A stretch of DNA of 64,000 bases from Cryptomeria japonica. Taxonomy: Eukaryota > Streptophyta > Pinopsida > Cupressales > Cupressaceae. The DNA lies in NCBI RefSeq assembly GCF_030272615.1, contig NC_081405.1, forward strand, positions 653,752,920 through 653,816,919, written 5' to 3'. Under the pieces are notes generated by a model that saw only the letters and a list, made by a program, of their open reading frames with translations, did no database searches and had not been told where the DNA came from. The first letter of the stretch is position 1. Every line of letters begins with the position of its first letter. A program made the translations under genes and the position numbers. This document shows, piece by piece, positions 1-12,900 of this stretch.

Positions 1-682
1 GTCTAGGTTCACTACTAGTGCTAGCTTCTTTTCCTTTTCCGGATGGTATAGCAGAGGCTTTAAATGCTGATTCAGTCTTTTGAACACTACCATCAAAACT
101 ATTTAGCTCATAGGTTGTCAACTTGGCTATGATGGAGTCCAAGGATACCTTAGTCTTGTCTATTGATCTCAATTTTTGAATAGTAGCAACCCTTATTGCA
201 TAGACTGACAATAGGGATCTCAGGACTTTGCTTACCACAGTGGAATCTTCTATTTTACCACCTGCACTCTTGATATCTCCAACAACTATTTTGATTCTTA
301 TTCCATACTGTTGAATGGTCTCACCTTCAACCATCTGCATATCTTCAAACTTCCCTCTCAGGATTTCTTCCTTAGCTTGTTTGACATGTTCATCACCACC
401 ATAGATATTTTCAAGAGCATCCCATACCTCTTTGGGATTTACCTTGTCCTGAACATCAATAAACTCAATGTCAGATAGACTACTAATAAGGGCTTCCATG
501 ACTTGCCCATTTTCTTGTATCTCTCTCTTTTGGTCATCGGTGAGAGTACTAGTAGGGGCAACATAGACATTCTCAACATAGCTCCAGTGTTGAGCACCCA
601 TGCTTTTGATGAATATCTTCATCCTATCTTTCCATATACCAAAATTTTCCCTGTTAAATTTTGGACCTTCCCTCTTCATCAT
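1..682 (-). CDS. E1 copia gag (UBN2-type), partial, runs off the window
   Basis: This is the N-terminal ~227 codons of a Ty1/copia Gag, open from a double ATG at 682 to the window edge. Gag forms the cytoplasmic particle that packages element RNA. The protein begins MMKREGPKFNRENFGIWKDR, the usual 'F-G-IWK-RM' opening of UBN2-type Gag, and continues through a 'VWDALENIYGGDEHVKQAK' block and a 'YELNSFDGS' block. No zinc knuckle is reached before the edge. The start is supported by the primer site and LTR end about 60-75 bases upstream. There is no internal stop or frameshift, so this is one of the better-preserved coding segments here. The rest of gag, pol and the 3' LTR lie outside the window. 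Confidence 0.85.
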   Translation of the reverse strand, partial: MMKREGPKFNRENFGIWKDRMKIFIKSMGAQHWSYVENVYVAPTSTLTDDQKREIQENGQVMEALISSLSDIEFIDVQDKVNPKEVWDALENIYGGDEHVKQAKEEILRGKFEDMQMVEGETIQQYGIRIKIVVGDIKSAGGKIEDSTVVSKVLRSLLSVYAIRVATIQKLRSIDKTKVSLDSIIAKLTTYELNSFDGSVQKTESAFKASAIPSGKGKEASTSSEPR

Positions 683-739
683 TTGACTGGGATCTTTACC
701 TCAAGCAGTTAAGCTTATAACACAGAGGACCTGGAGGAC

Positions 740-751
740 GCTCTGATACTG
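740..751 (-). promoter_or_regulatory. E1 primer binding site (initiator Met tRNA)
   Basis: On the minus strand this reads CAGTATCAGAGC, one base from the copia consensus TGGTATCAGAGC that pairs with the 3' end of initiator tRNA-Met. It starts two bases inside the LTR end and lies just upstream of gag, as expected for minus-strand DNA priming. Confidence 0.75.
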
Positions 752-753
752 AT

Positions 754-2210
754 TGATAACTCAATGATAAGAAAATAGTACCAAACTGGTACTGAGACCC
801 GGGGGTGAATCAGTACATACAATACAATTTCTCTTAAACCGGTTTGACAACAAACACTTCAGAAGACTAGCAGACAGTGACACCGGTTTGAAATAGAGTG
901 CAACTGGTAAAGCTAAGAATGTCTAAGGCAAGCATTAACCGATTACTTACTTAGCCTTTCACTCAACTTGAGACTACACTACCAGTTCACTCTTATGCAT
1001 AAACAGATAATCTATCATTAGATCATAATAGCAGCTAGTTCAACATATTTTATTAACAGACATAAAACACATAACCATCATATGCTTGACAAACAATAGC
1101 AAAGCATCACAAGATAAAAGAGTCACACATGACACATATTTTTCATGTGGAAACCCAACTAGGAAAAACCATGGTGGGGATGAATACCCACAAGCTATTT
1201 TTGAACTCTTTGGAAGTCCGCTCTATTAGGAGCCTTGTCCGGTTAAAGACATTACAATAGGTTCTGCTAGGAACTGATCTTGTTAGAGATCACCTAGTTA
1301 AGGGATGGCTACAATACCCGATTAAGGGTTAAACCCTGTTAATGGTTACCTTGTTAAAGGATTTCAAGAACTCAATAGCTAAAGGACTTCAAACTCAGTA
1401 CCTTAGAGCTACCCTGTTAAAGGATTTATAGCAAGCCGGTTAAGGCTACCCTGCTAAGGGATTTTCCAATTATTGAGGTGGTTAGAGATCAATAGGTATT
1501 ACTATGATCTAGTAACATCACTCAATGCCAATGTAGATCTGCTTAAGATCCTCTTCTCCTTCTGCACTTACACTCTGCAGGTATCACTTCTCTCCTTTTG
1601 GTCTAGCAAGAAACACGTATCCTTTCTCTTGGATACTCAAACACAACTTTTGCCAACAACCCTAGAAAGAGTCACAACATCGAGCTTATAGAAAATAGTT
1701 AGGTCGGAAGCATAAACCCTAAACCCCAAACCTAATAGGTTAAGGAATTCAAACTGTTCAATCCTGACTGTTGAGCATACTGCATATATCTCCATCATTC
1801 ATTTTTTGTCATTTCCATGATAACCCATTACACGTTATCGCCATTTTATAGTCTTCTCATATTCCCAAGGTAGATAGGCAAGATCTTCTTCATGCATGAT
1901 CCTTCATGTACACAAGGCTTACTTGGGAACACAATCTTGTTCTTTGTTATCATGCTAACTCATCGCACAAAGTCACTGGTTGGGCCACACAGGCTTGAAG
2001 CACTTGAACTAGAAACCCTAAAGTTGAGACTATAAACCCATTTGCCAGTTTCCATAACCATATGCCGGTTCACCTTTGAACAAGCACACTCACTTTGGCA
2101 CAAATGCCGGTTCACACCTCTGCAACATATTGACATCAATGTCAACATACAATGTCATTATGTTATTTGCTAGTTCCCATAACCATATGCTGGTTCACCT
2201 AATGCCAACA
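754..2210 (-). repeat. E1 5' LTR (1,457 bp)
   Basis: The LTR begins TGTTGGCATTAGG at 2210 and ends TTATCA at 754 (minus orientation), with terminal TG...CA. Inside it are two blocks found in the other copia LTRs here: a 'GGTTTTTCC...GGGTTTCCAC' block at about 1142-1178 and a 'GATTCACCCCC' block at about 803-818. Copies of CCGGTT occur near both ends. It abuts the E1 primer site on the left and the interrupted E2 integrase on the right. Plus-strand ORFs here have no coding support. Confidence 0.85.
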
Positions 2211-2215
2211 TTCAC
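2211..2215. other. Target-site duplication TTCAC of E1 within E2
   Basis: The E2 integrase reads through the codons for G-G-E and then meets the TGTTGGC end of E1. The 5 bases beside the LTR, TTCAC on the plus strand, are E2 coding sequence and should be the right copy of the duplication. The left copy lies beyond the window, so it cannot be confirmed here. Confidence 0.6.
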
Positions 2216-3173
2216 CTCCTTGATCTGATCTTAAACATTTGATTTTCTTACCGGTTTCATTTTCAACCATTGCTTTGAACAGTTTGAACTTTCCAAGTGC
2301 TTCTGATTTTTCTCTGAGAAAAGTAACCCAACACATTCTAGAATAATCATCAATGATTAGCATGAAATATCTATCACCTTGTAAGCTTTTAGTTCTAGCT
2401 GGATGACATAAATCAGTGTGAATCAAATCAAGAGCATTATTGGATTTTTCTGGAATTCTTTTGAAACTAGCTCTAACTTGCTTTCCAAATTGACATTGCT
2501 TACATATTGTATTATGAGGTTTCACAATTTTAGGTAGATCTCTAACTACCTTAGAAGTACTGATCTTTACCATGCAATCAAAGTTTACATGACAGAGTCT
2601 CTTATGCCATAACCAACTTTCATCTATATGTGCAATCAAGCATGCCTTTTCACTGTTATTCAAATGAAAGATATTACCTCTAGTCTGATTACCAGTTGCA
2701 ATTTCTAAACTAGTTCTATTCATGATTTTGCATTTTCCATTCTTAAATTGTAACTAAAATCCTTTCTCAACCAATTGACCAACACTTAAAAGATTATGTT
2801 TTAATCCTTCAACATAGTAGATATTTTTAGTGTTATGCTTACCATCAAGAGATATTGTACCCTTACCTTTGATTGAACAGGCTTTGTCATCTCCAAATCT
2901 TACTAAACCTCCATTGTATTCTTGAAAGTTCAAGAATTTACCTTTGTCTCCTATCATATGATGTGAGCATCCTGAGTCAATGATCCATTCATGCTTTACT
3001 TCAACTTTAGCTGCTAGGGCTTGTTCTATCGGTTGAACAGTAGGTGTCGGTTGATCTTCTATTATAGAAACAAAAACCCATCCATGGTCTGTTGGATCCT
3101 CATCACAATCATTAGTCACACCTTCATCAACAATGTAACAAGATTTATCTTTGTTCTTCTTAAATTTGTATCT
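2216..3173 (-). pseudogene. E2 copia pol, protease to mid-integrase, cut by E1
   Basis: Reading leftward, this encodes the start of the polyprotein Pol: protease with the intact active-site block DSGCSHHM, the GAG-pre-integrase HHCC region ('WLWHKRLCHVNFDC...CKQCQFGKQ'), then the integrase core with HTDLCHP, LIIDDYSRM and LRSDQGGE. Protease cuts the polyprotein and integrase inserts the cDNA. The core stops at the E1 junction just after the second catalytic Asp, so the catalytic Glu, RT and RNase H lie beyond the window, if retained. One in-frame TAG at 2754-2756 replaces the Gln of the 'GFQLQF' seen in relatives. It is otherwise well preserved: the first two catalytic aspartates remain, unlike in P, E4, E6 and E7. 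Confidence 0.88.
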
Positions 3174-4103
3174 CTAATATTCAGGATTAGGCTTGTATGT
3201 TCTTCTAGCTACTTCTCTTAGTCTAGCATGTCTATCAGGGCATCTTGAAGCCATATGACCAATCTTAATGCAGTTAAAACATTTAAAGGGTGCTTTACCT
3301 TCATACTTACTTCCAATTGGACCTTTAGGCATTTTCCTTGCAAATAGTGCTTCAAGTTCTTCAAGTTCTTCATTCTCCTTCCTAGTTTCTTCAAGTTCTC
3401 TTGCATAAAAGGCTTTCCAATCTGATTTGTCAAATGATGGAGCAGATGATGTCGATGCTTTAAAGGCCAAATATGTCTTTATAGTAGCAACAAGACCAAA
3501 TTCCTCAATTTCAAAAGCTAAAAGTTTTCCAATCAATGTATCCCTAGTTACTGATGTATTAGGCATTGTTCTCAACTCATTTATAGCAGTAACCTTCATT
3601 TTATATGCTGGTGGAAATCCTCTTAAAATTTTTGAAACAATTTCATCCTCACTTAAGGTTCCTCCACAACATTTAATACCCAAAATAATTTCATTAACTC
3701 TTTCCATAAAAGCAGAAATACTTTCATCTTCTTCCATTTTCAGATGTTCATACCTGACCCAGAAGCTTTCAAGTTTTGCAATTTTGACTATGGAATCCCC
3801 TTCATCCAGTGTTTCCAAATGATCCCAAATAGCTTTATTAGTAGACCTATTTGATAATCCCATGATTTGTTGATTTGATAAAGCGCTCAAAAGTGTTTCT
3901 TTTGCTTTGCAATCATTTTCCTCATCTTTTGTCAAGTTAGCAGGACTAGGCTGACCAAGTACAGCAGCAGTATAACCATTCTTTGTAATATCCCAGATGT
4001 CCTTACCAATGCAATTTAGATGTGTCTCCATTCTGATCTTCCATATGCCATAGTTGGTTCCATCAAGTTTAGGATTGTCCTTCCTGAAATAATTAGTAGA
4101 CAT
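3174..4103 (-). pseudogene. E2 copia gag (UBN2 domain plus CCHC knuckle)
   Basis: 309 codons from the ATG at 4103, encoding copia Gag. The N-terminus has 'LDGTNYGIWKIRMETHL', the UBN2 core follows ('VRYEHLKMEEDESISAFMER', 'KVTAINELRTMPNT'), and a CX2CX4HX4C knuckle, CFNCIKIGHMASRC, lies about 30 residues before the end. The apparent stop at 3174-3176 is TAG right after 'NPEY'; P continues here with Gln and the same protease region follows in frame, so the stop is probably premature and gag-pol was one frame. The primer site and LTR lie upstream at 4147-5224. Gag of P is a close relative. Confidence 0.88.
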
Positions 4104-4146
4104 TGGATCTCCTCAAGTTGTTAAACTTCTGTAAAAAGAGTACTAA

Positions 4147-4158
4147 GCTCTAATACTA
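4147..4158 (-). promoter_or_regulatory. E2 primer binding site (degenerate)
   Basis: The minus strand reads TAGTATTAGAGC, two changes from TGGTATCAGAGC, two bases from the LTR end. Its position between LTR and gag supports the call; the changes suggest age. Confidence 0.65.
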
Positions 4159-4160
4159 GT

Positions 4161-5224
4161 TGTTAGGTCCTAGAGACAATTGAGAGGGGGGGGTGAATCA
4201 GTTGTCAACTAATTTCAAACCAAAAACAACTTAACCAACTTAATGCTTAATACCGGTAAACCAGTTAAGTATGCCGGTAGACAGTGTTAAAAGTTAATTG
4301 CTATACTGGTAAAGATTAATGCATGAAACATAAACACAAATTCATCCACAACACATAACACCAATATTTGTATGTGGAAACCCTGTAAGGGGAAAAACCA
4401 CAATGGGAAACCTTACCCACAATCAGATGATGCTACTGTAGATAGTAAGTGTACATAAATGGGGTCTACATATGCAGAAAGGCCAACAACCTAGAGCTCT
4501 CTGCTCAATCACAAAATGGGAGTCACACTAACTACAATTAATGGATGGTTAAATCCAATAAGAATGTATTGCACAAAATAGCATCTTCATATGCTGGATT
4601 CAGTATCGGTGTAATGCGGATATGCTTTCACAAAAACCTAGCTTCACCTTCAAATGATGTCTTCGTGTATAGCTCTGCGTAATCTCACATATATCTTCAC
4701 ATAATTCTTTTTCGCATTCCACATCCGATCTTACAAATAAGATCTTACATTTATACCATAAACTAAGACCAATTTTAGTAGGTCGGCTCTATAAGATATT
4801 ACAATAAAAAAAATTTACAAACAATATAATATCTAATGCAATAACTAATTGAACATGTTGGCTTAATATATTTACAACAATAATTAATCATCTCCATAGT
4901 GTGCCATGCTGATCTAGAAAAGATAAACTTGTCGGTGTAACCCCAGGTAACCCTGGACCTATTTGCTAGTAAAAGCAAATATACAAATATGAATATACCA
5001 ATGATTAATTCTTCAAAACAAAGTGTTCACACGATGTCTTTGACATTACCAAGTGTCTTCCATATCATTCCAAGTGTTGGTGATCATTATATCCTACCGG
5101 TGAACTATATACCAATAACTGTGCAATAGTTACTTGCTTGCCGGTGAATGTTGTTGGATCTCTAGAGTGCTAGTGTTTTAGTAGGTATTCACATCAATGA
5201 CAAAACCATACCAAAATACCAACA
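4161..5224 (-). repeat. E2 5' LTR (1,064 bp)
   Basis: On the minus strand it begins TGTTGGTATTTTGG at 5224 and ends GGACCTAACA at 4161. It carries the block 'GATTCACCCCCCC..CTCTCAATTG' near its 3' end (4185-4200) and the 'GGTTTTTCCCC..GGGTTTCCAC' block at about 4371-4409. The minus strand of 4748-4755 reads TATAAATG, a plausible TATA element just before 'GTAAGATC', as in E3, E4 and P. The right flank is ACTTC at 5225-5229; the other end of E2 is outside the window. Confidence 0.82.
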
Positions 5225-7817
5225 ACTTCAACATCATTACTTCATTAACTACCTTAATGACATCCTACTCAGATGATAAACATATTCCATCTTGAATTGC
5301 TGCATCATATTAATTTCCTAATCATGAGATATGCAACCTACTATATTATCTATCCATCGTGATATGCATAATGTTTTATCATTCTACTAGCATATTACAT
5401 GTCTTCTTTTAAAAATGCAAGACAATCCCCTTAATCCTACATTCATTTTATTCTCTAAACCAAATGTGTTTTAACCCATCATTCCCGATCTACATGCTCT
5501 TTATCCTTTTCCATCAGAATGCAAACCTGGTGCATAGGTATATTCCATCTTTACTAACCCATTTACACATACTTCAATTGCATTCAATACTAACATGATC
5601 GTCTTCTTTATCATTAATTTCCAAATGCATAATGCAAAAATCCTAATGCAGCTTCTTACATACAATCCTTTACATTATATGCATCTCACTATCTTTTATG
5701 CCACTTAATATGCAATTCTTTCAATGCAACCCAATCTAATACCTTAGTCCATTTATCAACCAAATCCAACATTTCCTATATCCCATAACCATTATCCTAA
5801 ACTAATATGATTTCATTCCACCTTTCAAGCTTATCTACTCTTAATGTATAACTATAATTCATTTCCTATCAAACATAAGAGATATATTTTCTTATGCCTT
5901 TACTTAAGCATGAACATGCATGCCATCTCAATATCTCCTTCAATTATAGATTCATTTAATAATTTATGAACATCTAACAATATAAATTCATTCCCTTTCA
6001 ATACAAGTACATGACATACTTCATATACAAGTCATTTACTACCTATCTAGCATGATATGCATTCCATTACTTTGTAAATCTAATAATTAATTATTAGCTT
6101 CATTCTAGAGCACAAATACCTATTATTTGTAATTCTTCTTTACATTCAAATTCTCACAAGAACATATCAGTTTTCTCTATCAAGGTTTACATATTAGCAA
6201 TATGATCTATTCACATTTATAATGCCTTCTTAATGTCATATCATACACATAGTATCCAAGAAAGTCCATAATTCCAATTACATGATATAATAAAACATGT
6301 CCACAATTATTCTCTTACTAGAGTCAAAGACTTATCTCACATAAACTAAGGCAAGCCAAATTATTTCCTTAAGATTAACCATCCTTCCTATCAATAACCC
6401 ATTCACAATTGTAAACAAGAATAACAACCATCCATTACGAATATAAATTTAATGCCATCATAATAATACATGCATATTAAATATCCACTTATAGCAAAAC
6501 ATTACAATACATCTCAATCTCTTCTTTCATGAATCATAATCAAGTCCTAAGATAATATCGATCAATATGTGAATATTTCCATCCTTCGAAGAGCATAATT
6601 CCATCTACAACTATTATAAGATAATTACATTACATAAACCATGATATCAATTACATCCATCTGCTACAAGGGACATCCATAAACGTCATGAAGAAGAATT
6701 CACATCCACGCATCAAGAATCCAAGAGAACATCCCAATGGCTAAAAATCACCAACCACCCAACCATGTGGAACCAAAGGAACCACCCCCCATGCTAGGAG
6801 ATGACACAAGCTCCCAAAATACACTCTAAACCTAAGCTGGCACCCTAACCAAAGAGACTAACCACACAAGGACTCTCATGTAAGAACTCACACAATTCAA
6901 GAAGAATAAACTCCTAGAGGCATATAACTCATCAAGACATAAATACATCCAATAAGGCATAATCAAAGATCATGAAAGGGGAACACATGTAGGAGTGGAG
7001 TGTCATCACATTTCATTCTCAAAACATAATAACATAGTGCACTAGCTTGATGGAGATGTGGAGCCATCTCAACCTATGAGAGACTAAGGGAGATTAGCTT
7101 ACCGTCTTCACCACGTTCTCATGCTTATCCTAAAACATCCTCCCTAGGACTAAGACATGAGACTCAAATCAATATATTATCTTATTAATGAATCTAGCTA
7201 CCCAACCCACCAATTATTAGGTTATCACTTATTTACAAACCAAGGTAAACTCCCAATTTGCCCTAGCAGTCTAGACTTCATGCATCCTTACAAGGAACCT
7301 CCTGCAAGCCTATCTCTCGTGACCTCAGTCATCACATAGAAGCCCACTGCCCCTAACATGGCCCAACAATAAATCATAAGTCTCTAAACCATAAGGAAAT
7401 ATTAAAATATAACATTCATATGCAGCCAAGAACATCCACACATAATCTCACAACATACTCAAGGCTACAACAACATCAAATATAACAAATGAGCCTCTTG
7501 GCCAAAAATAAGCATAGGCATATCAAGCCATGAAATCTGTTGCCAATAATGAAAGTAAAACTACAACAAGGCCAACTCACTTGCTATTCCAAAACAACAA
7601 CGCATCCAACTCAACAACCATGGCATATCAACATGGAAGAAAGCACAATTATATCCACAATAACATAGGAAGGTAGATATGCATAAAACCAACAAAATGC
7701 ATCAAATCAGATAAGATATAAATCTAGAAATCATTAGTAAACCCTCAAAAATGCCTCTAGTACAAGGATTAATCTAGAAAGTACAACACAATCAAGAAAA
7801 TTGAGCATCACAGAAAA

Positions 7818-7945
7818 GCGATAGGAAGTTCCCAAGCTCCTATCGCACATACACAAAACCTAGATTTTGCAAACTGAACACGGAATTGCAACAAGAAGAT
7901 TCTGAAGCTCCTATCACAAATACAAAAACTTAGAAAAAATGCACA
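7818..7945. repeat. Imperfect short duplication around 'AAGCTCCTATC'
   Basis: The string 'CCCAAGCTCCTATCGCACATACACAAAACCTAG' occurs near 7831, and a near copy 'TGAAGCTCCTATCACAAATACAAAAACTTAG' near 7903, about 70 bases apart. This is a two-copy imperfect direct repeat in otherwise unassigned DNA. Confidence 0.45.
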
Positions 7946-9021
7946 GAAAGCCATAATTTTAGATTTTAGATTAAAAATTATAGAAAATAACTAAAACTTG
8001 AAACTAAACAAGGAAATGATGCCCAACAAATACCTTTCAAGAGGTGAAAATGATTTGAAACAATATAAATCAAGGCAAAAGATCTTATCAAAAAACCTTA
8101 CAGAGCCATGGAGTCCAGACTACTCTCAGAACTCTCAAAAGATCAATACCACTCAAATAGTTTTCATTAAACCTTCACATAGTAATGAATCCAGAAACAA
8201 AGGGATTCAATCTCCAAAATAATAAGACAAAATCCATAAACATTTTCAGATCAACCAAACCCCAAAGAAGGAATGAATATACAGGGCATTCACGACAAAG
8301 TCCAAAAATATCATCCATTCCAAAATTAAAACTTTATAATAAAACTATACACTCATAAATTTTCTCCCATAAACTATATCAAAACTATATGATTTAGGAA
8401 TAGATTTAATTCCCAAAATTCCCAAAACAATTGCAGACACAATGCATATAGCCATGAAAAACATAAAACCAAAATAAACAAGAGCAAAGAAGCTCCAACC
8501 TGCACCCTGTGTGATGGAAGGAGGCTGAAGAAGAGCCCACACACTCCAACAAGTTCCAGCAACAAAATCCCCAAATCCAAAATGCCAAAACTAAATTTTA
8601 TAGAGAAGGCCAAAGAGAGCAACCCGTGAACAATCACAGGCTTAAAATTAAAAAGCCATGAAAAATCAAAAACCCTAGCCACATTCTTGACCAATCAAAA
8701 TAGTCCATTTTACAATATATTTGACCTACCCAACATAGTTTAAAATAATATTTCCCGTTTGGATTTCACTAATGGGAATAAACGGTAGGTAGAAAGAAAT
8801 ATAAACATATTATAGTTATATGAGTGGGGGGAGCATATTATTTTTATAAGTTAAAGTATTTTATACACCCCAAATTATTATTAAGCAAGCTATATAAATA
8901 ATCAAATTATAGGCTATAATAAAACAAACCAAATGGGTAATTAATAAATAACCTAAGACTATAAAATAATTAAATATCCTTACTAAAATATTATTCAATC
9001 TTAAAGCTCAAAACATTAATA

Positions 9022-9120
9022 AATATTAAATAAATAAATAACAATAAATATGAAATAAACAATAAATAAATAAATAAATGTTTAAACAATAAATTCCAAA
9101 TGAGCGATAAATAAATAAGT
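9022..9120. repeat. (TAAA)n-rich low-complexity tract
   Basis: Runs of AAATAAATAAATAA separated by short interruptions, followed by two copies of 'AAATTCCAAATGA' spaced about 35 bases. It is a degenerate tetranucleotide microsatellite within an AT-rich stretch (8700-9300). Confidence 0.7.
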
Positions 9121-9960
9121 AAATTCCAAATGATAAAAAATGCCAATAACTCAATAATAAATAGAAGAACATCAAATCACACATAATTAAATACTCAAAT
9201 AAAACTATATTAAACCAACCATTAAATTAATCAATCAAGAACCATATAAAATCATGCATCAATTAATTAAATAAATCAACAATAACTAGCATACTCACAA
9301 AGCCACAACTCACTAACTGACATGGCGAATTACGCCAAGATGCTAATGACTCAAAGTGAACAACTTATACCTAGAGTATGTGTAGGGAACTCATGTCATA
9401 TTTGGACCACATGCCATTGGGATTTAAAGACATGCTCAGACCTATGTAACCAGGTGGAGTCGATGTCTGGTACCTACAAGGTCCTGCAACCACAAAACGA
9501 TCATACAACATATACATATATATCATAACAGGCAAGTGATAGGGAGTCATGATGACACATCCCTCTCGCAATGACTGATGTGGAATCGTCTCTATCATGA
9601 AGACAATCAAACAATAGTCAAAAACATCTCACAAGAATTGCATCAAATGTAATCATGAAATAGGGTTAGTGTAATCATATTCAATGTCAAATCCAAGATC
9701 AATATAATCTTTCGATAATCTATCACATAGTAAGAATATAGTATCCATCAAATCATGTGATCAATAATGATAGTATCAACATTGTATAAATCATCCAAAA
9801 TAGCATATGCCCAATAAAGTCTATCATCACAATGCGTAACTAAAACACATGAATAATCATGATTCAAATCATCATAAATAGTTGAGATAAGTCTATCATG
9901 CATAATATAAAAGTCAACTCTAGTCAAAACAAGGTAGGTCAAGGGTGGACACTGCACAAC

Positions 9961-12900
9961 AGAAGTGTTTCACTCAGCTCATTGAAATTTCTTATCAACT
10001 CCCTTATCTTTCTTTCTATATTCTTTGGCAAAATTTGGGCCTCCTCAATTGATTTTACCAACAAATAACTTGGTTGGAGTGTAGGTGGCCTCTCAACATG
10101 ATATTTGGAAGCCACATATATTATTCTAAGCTCATTTCCCCTTTGCAACCACTTTGTGAACAAGGGAGCCGTGATCTCCTTATCTTTATCAAAATTTTGA
10201 ATAGCTTCAAATAATAGAATACAAAGAATGAATCCTATTAAGTCTACTATCAACTTTTTCATTTAAATGAGCTAGCACTGAGCTAACTATCTCCTTTTGT
10301 TGACAAGATGACTTATCTCCTGATTCCTTCAACTTATTTTATAATTCAATAATCCTCTCCAAGAGCTAGTATTTAGTTAGATTAGTAGATCTAGTGGATT
10401 CAAGCTCATCATCATCATATGGTACCAATGATATATTGGTAATATCAACATTGATGCCAGGTTGAACTGCTTCTTCTTCATGGGTAACAGGTGAACATCT
10501 GGATGTTGACGACATTGATGTCCCTGTAAGTGCAAAAAAGGATACTCTTATCTGTCCTTGCTCAAGAAGTTGCACTTTGGTTTGCAACTCTACACACCTC
10601 TGTTTAATGACATTATAATCATTGAAAAGCTTGTCAAACTTTCTCATTATCTTTGCCTTTTCTAAGGCTTCCTTGTTTGCAGGCTCATGAGCCTATTTGG
10701 CAACATCAACATTCAACTTTGTAGCTTCCACACTTTATTTTTCAAATGCTCTTTTTATAATAAGGCTTCCTTTTAAGTTGTGATTTATGTCACTAGTGTT
10801 AGGCTTTCTAGGTCCTTCTTCTAATGCCCATATTGGCAAGGTTGCATAATCATCTACAAATTTTGATCCTTTTAATGCAAAACTTGAATCTTCCTCTGAA
10901 CCTAATTATTGGTCCTTTTATTTCCTAATTGCATCAAAGGCCATTGCATGTACTATATCCCATTCCAATAAAATGAAGACTCTAGCCTGATTTACAATCA
11001 TACTACCCTCATCTGCAATAATTTTCCTGAACTCTTCCATCATCTCATTCTTAAATTTTTCCTGATTTTCATGCTCAAAACTATCTAGCCTCTGAACTTT
11101 TCTCTTAGCACTTCTCTTCTTAAATTCTCCTATTTTTATTTTCCACACTGATTACAGAAAGGTCAGGCTTATGACAAAAGCATCATCTCTAATAAATTTA
11201 TCACATGCCTCCATCCTCGCATCCCTGAAAGCTATACCCTGAATATCCAAGGGAGTGAGGTCCAACCCCAAACTAGGAGGCACAAAAGGAATACCAATTT
11301 GCATCTCTACACTCTTTACTATGAAAGTATCTTCCTCTATTTGTTCTTGAACCTGCCTTGAAGGTGAATAGGGCACAGGTGGTGGTGAAGGACTTCTATC
11401 TAAATCTTCAAGATCAATGATCTTGACTCCTTTAAAAGGATTAACTTGCACCTTTGGGGGAGGCTCTAGCTTCATTACCTTTTTACCTTTTCTCCTCACC
11501 AATTCTTCACTATAGTTTCTACTCTCTTCTTTACCATTTGTTTCTTCTCTTATCATCTTTTGAGAGGGATCATAAACATGTCTTTCTTCTACTAGGCCAT
11601 CTGTTCTTTAAGGTAGAAGAGGTCGTGGGCCTGGCTATTGCATCCTCATTTGATGAATCAAGGTTGATTCCTCTGGTGTGATGGGTGTTGGATGTTGTAC
11701 ATCTCTTCTTTCAACTTGTCAACCATTGACTTCTTCAAGTTTGGCCCTCTTCTCTTTTAATGGAAGAATCAATTCATCAAAATTGTTCATAACAAAATCA
11801 ACTTTAGCACAAAATGGAGTGAATTTTTTTGTTGGATCATAGCTTGGATCCATTTTCTAAACTATAGCCCATAACTTCCTAGAAGCTATCATTTCTCTTT
11901 CCTCCAATCCCGAGTCATGAAATAAAACCCATTTCTTATTATATCCTCAGGGAAATTATGCTCATGGGGAAATAGGCCTCCTTTTATTCTTGCCCTGAAT
12001 ATGTTATAAAACCCCTCCAAGTCACTATGTTTGGCTGTGCTAACCCCTAAATGATATGGTGCAAAGAACTTATCGAATGCTCATATACTCTTCAAAATCA
12101 CAAAATATGGAATAATAGTATAATCAGGGAAAATTGTTCGTTATCTTCTTCCCTTTAATTCCTTATCATGGATGCACCCTATTTGCCACATTACTTAAGA
12201 AAAACCCATTCTCAAAGGAACATTAAAAAGAAATAATGTGTCTGACCAGAGAAACCATAAATTCTAAGAATAGTGCTAACAAGATAAGGGATGAAATCCC
12301 CCCAACTGTGCTCAATATTCAGAAGTGGCAACCTCTCCTTAGGCCTTACAAAATCATGCAGCTCCATGGGGATCCTTGGTGGGTTCAGTGTCAATCTTTG
12401 CCTTAACCTAGAATAAAAGTTGTTATCAAACCTTACAAAGCTATCCTCCTGCCTACCCCAAAACATATCCATGCTCCAAAGCTGCACTAGAATTTCATTA
12501 TTATCAATTGTTCTTTTGAGGTTCATAGTGACTTCAAAGTAATCTGCATTCTGATACAAGAACATGTGCATGAGCAAGCTGCACTAGTAGAAATGAGTGT
12601 TGGACACTTCATTCTTAACATCTTGCAACCCCTCATGAATCTTCTCTTCAAGGTATTGGGTGAAGTAAAAAATCACTGTATAATTTGGATGTTGAATTTG
12701 CATAGCCATATACATGAAGTCAGGTGGCATAACTGTGATTGGATTGAACCTCAAGACCTAACATAGAGAGAAAAAGGTAGCCTGAAAATAAGGAGAAAAA
12801 GCACCAATGGGAAAAGGCTCCTCTGAACTAGGGCCAATGTAGTACGTTTTTGTCTTTCTTTCGCCAAATGAATAAGAAGAAATCAAATTCTAATGAAACC

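Larger units (their letters stand above)
5225..9960. other. Non-coding region, no family recognised
   Basis: No reading frame here shows a protein domain I recognise. From about 5225 to 7000 the plus strand is very poor in G (often 3-6 per 60 bases); from 7400 to 9300 it is rich in A. The longest ORFs, such as 8374-8694 minus, are hydrophobic low-complexity translations of A/T-rich DNA and unconvincing. The region could be an old LTR or untranslated part of a gypsy element or diverged intergenic DNA. It borders the insertion end of E2 and the truncated end of T. Confidence 0.5.

Noticed and set aside
8345-8694. Minus-strand ORFs with hydrophobic, membrane-like composition
   Set aside because: Short, overlapping in three frames, in A-rich DNA, with no conserved motif or neighbouring gene structure.
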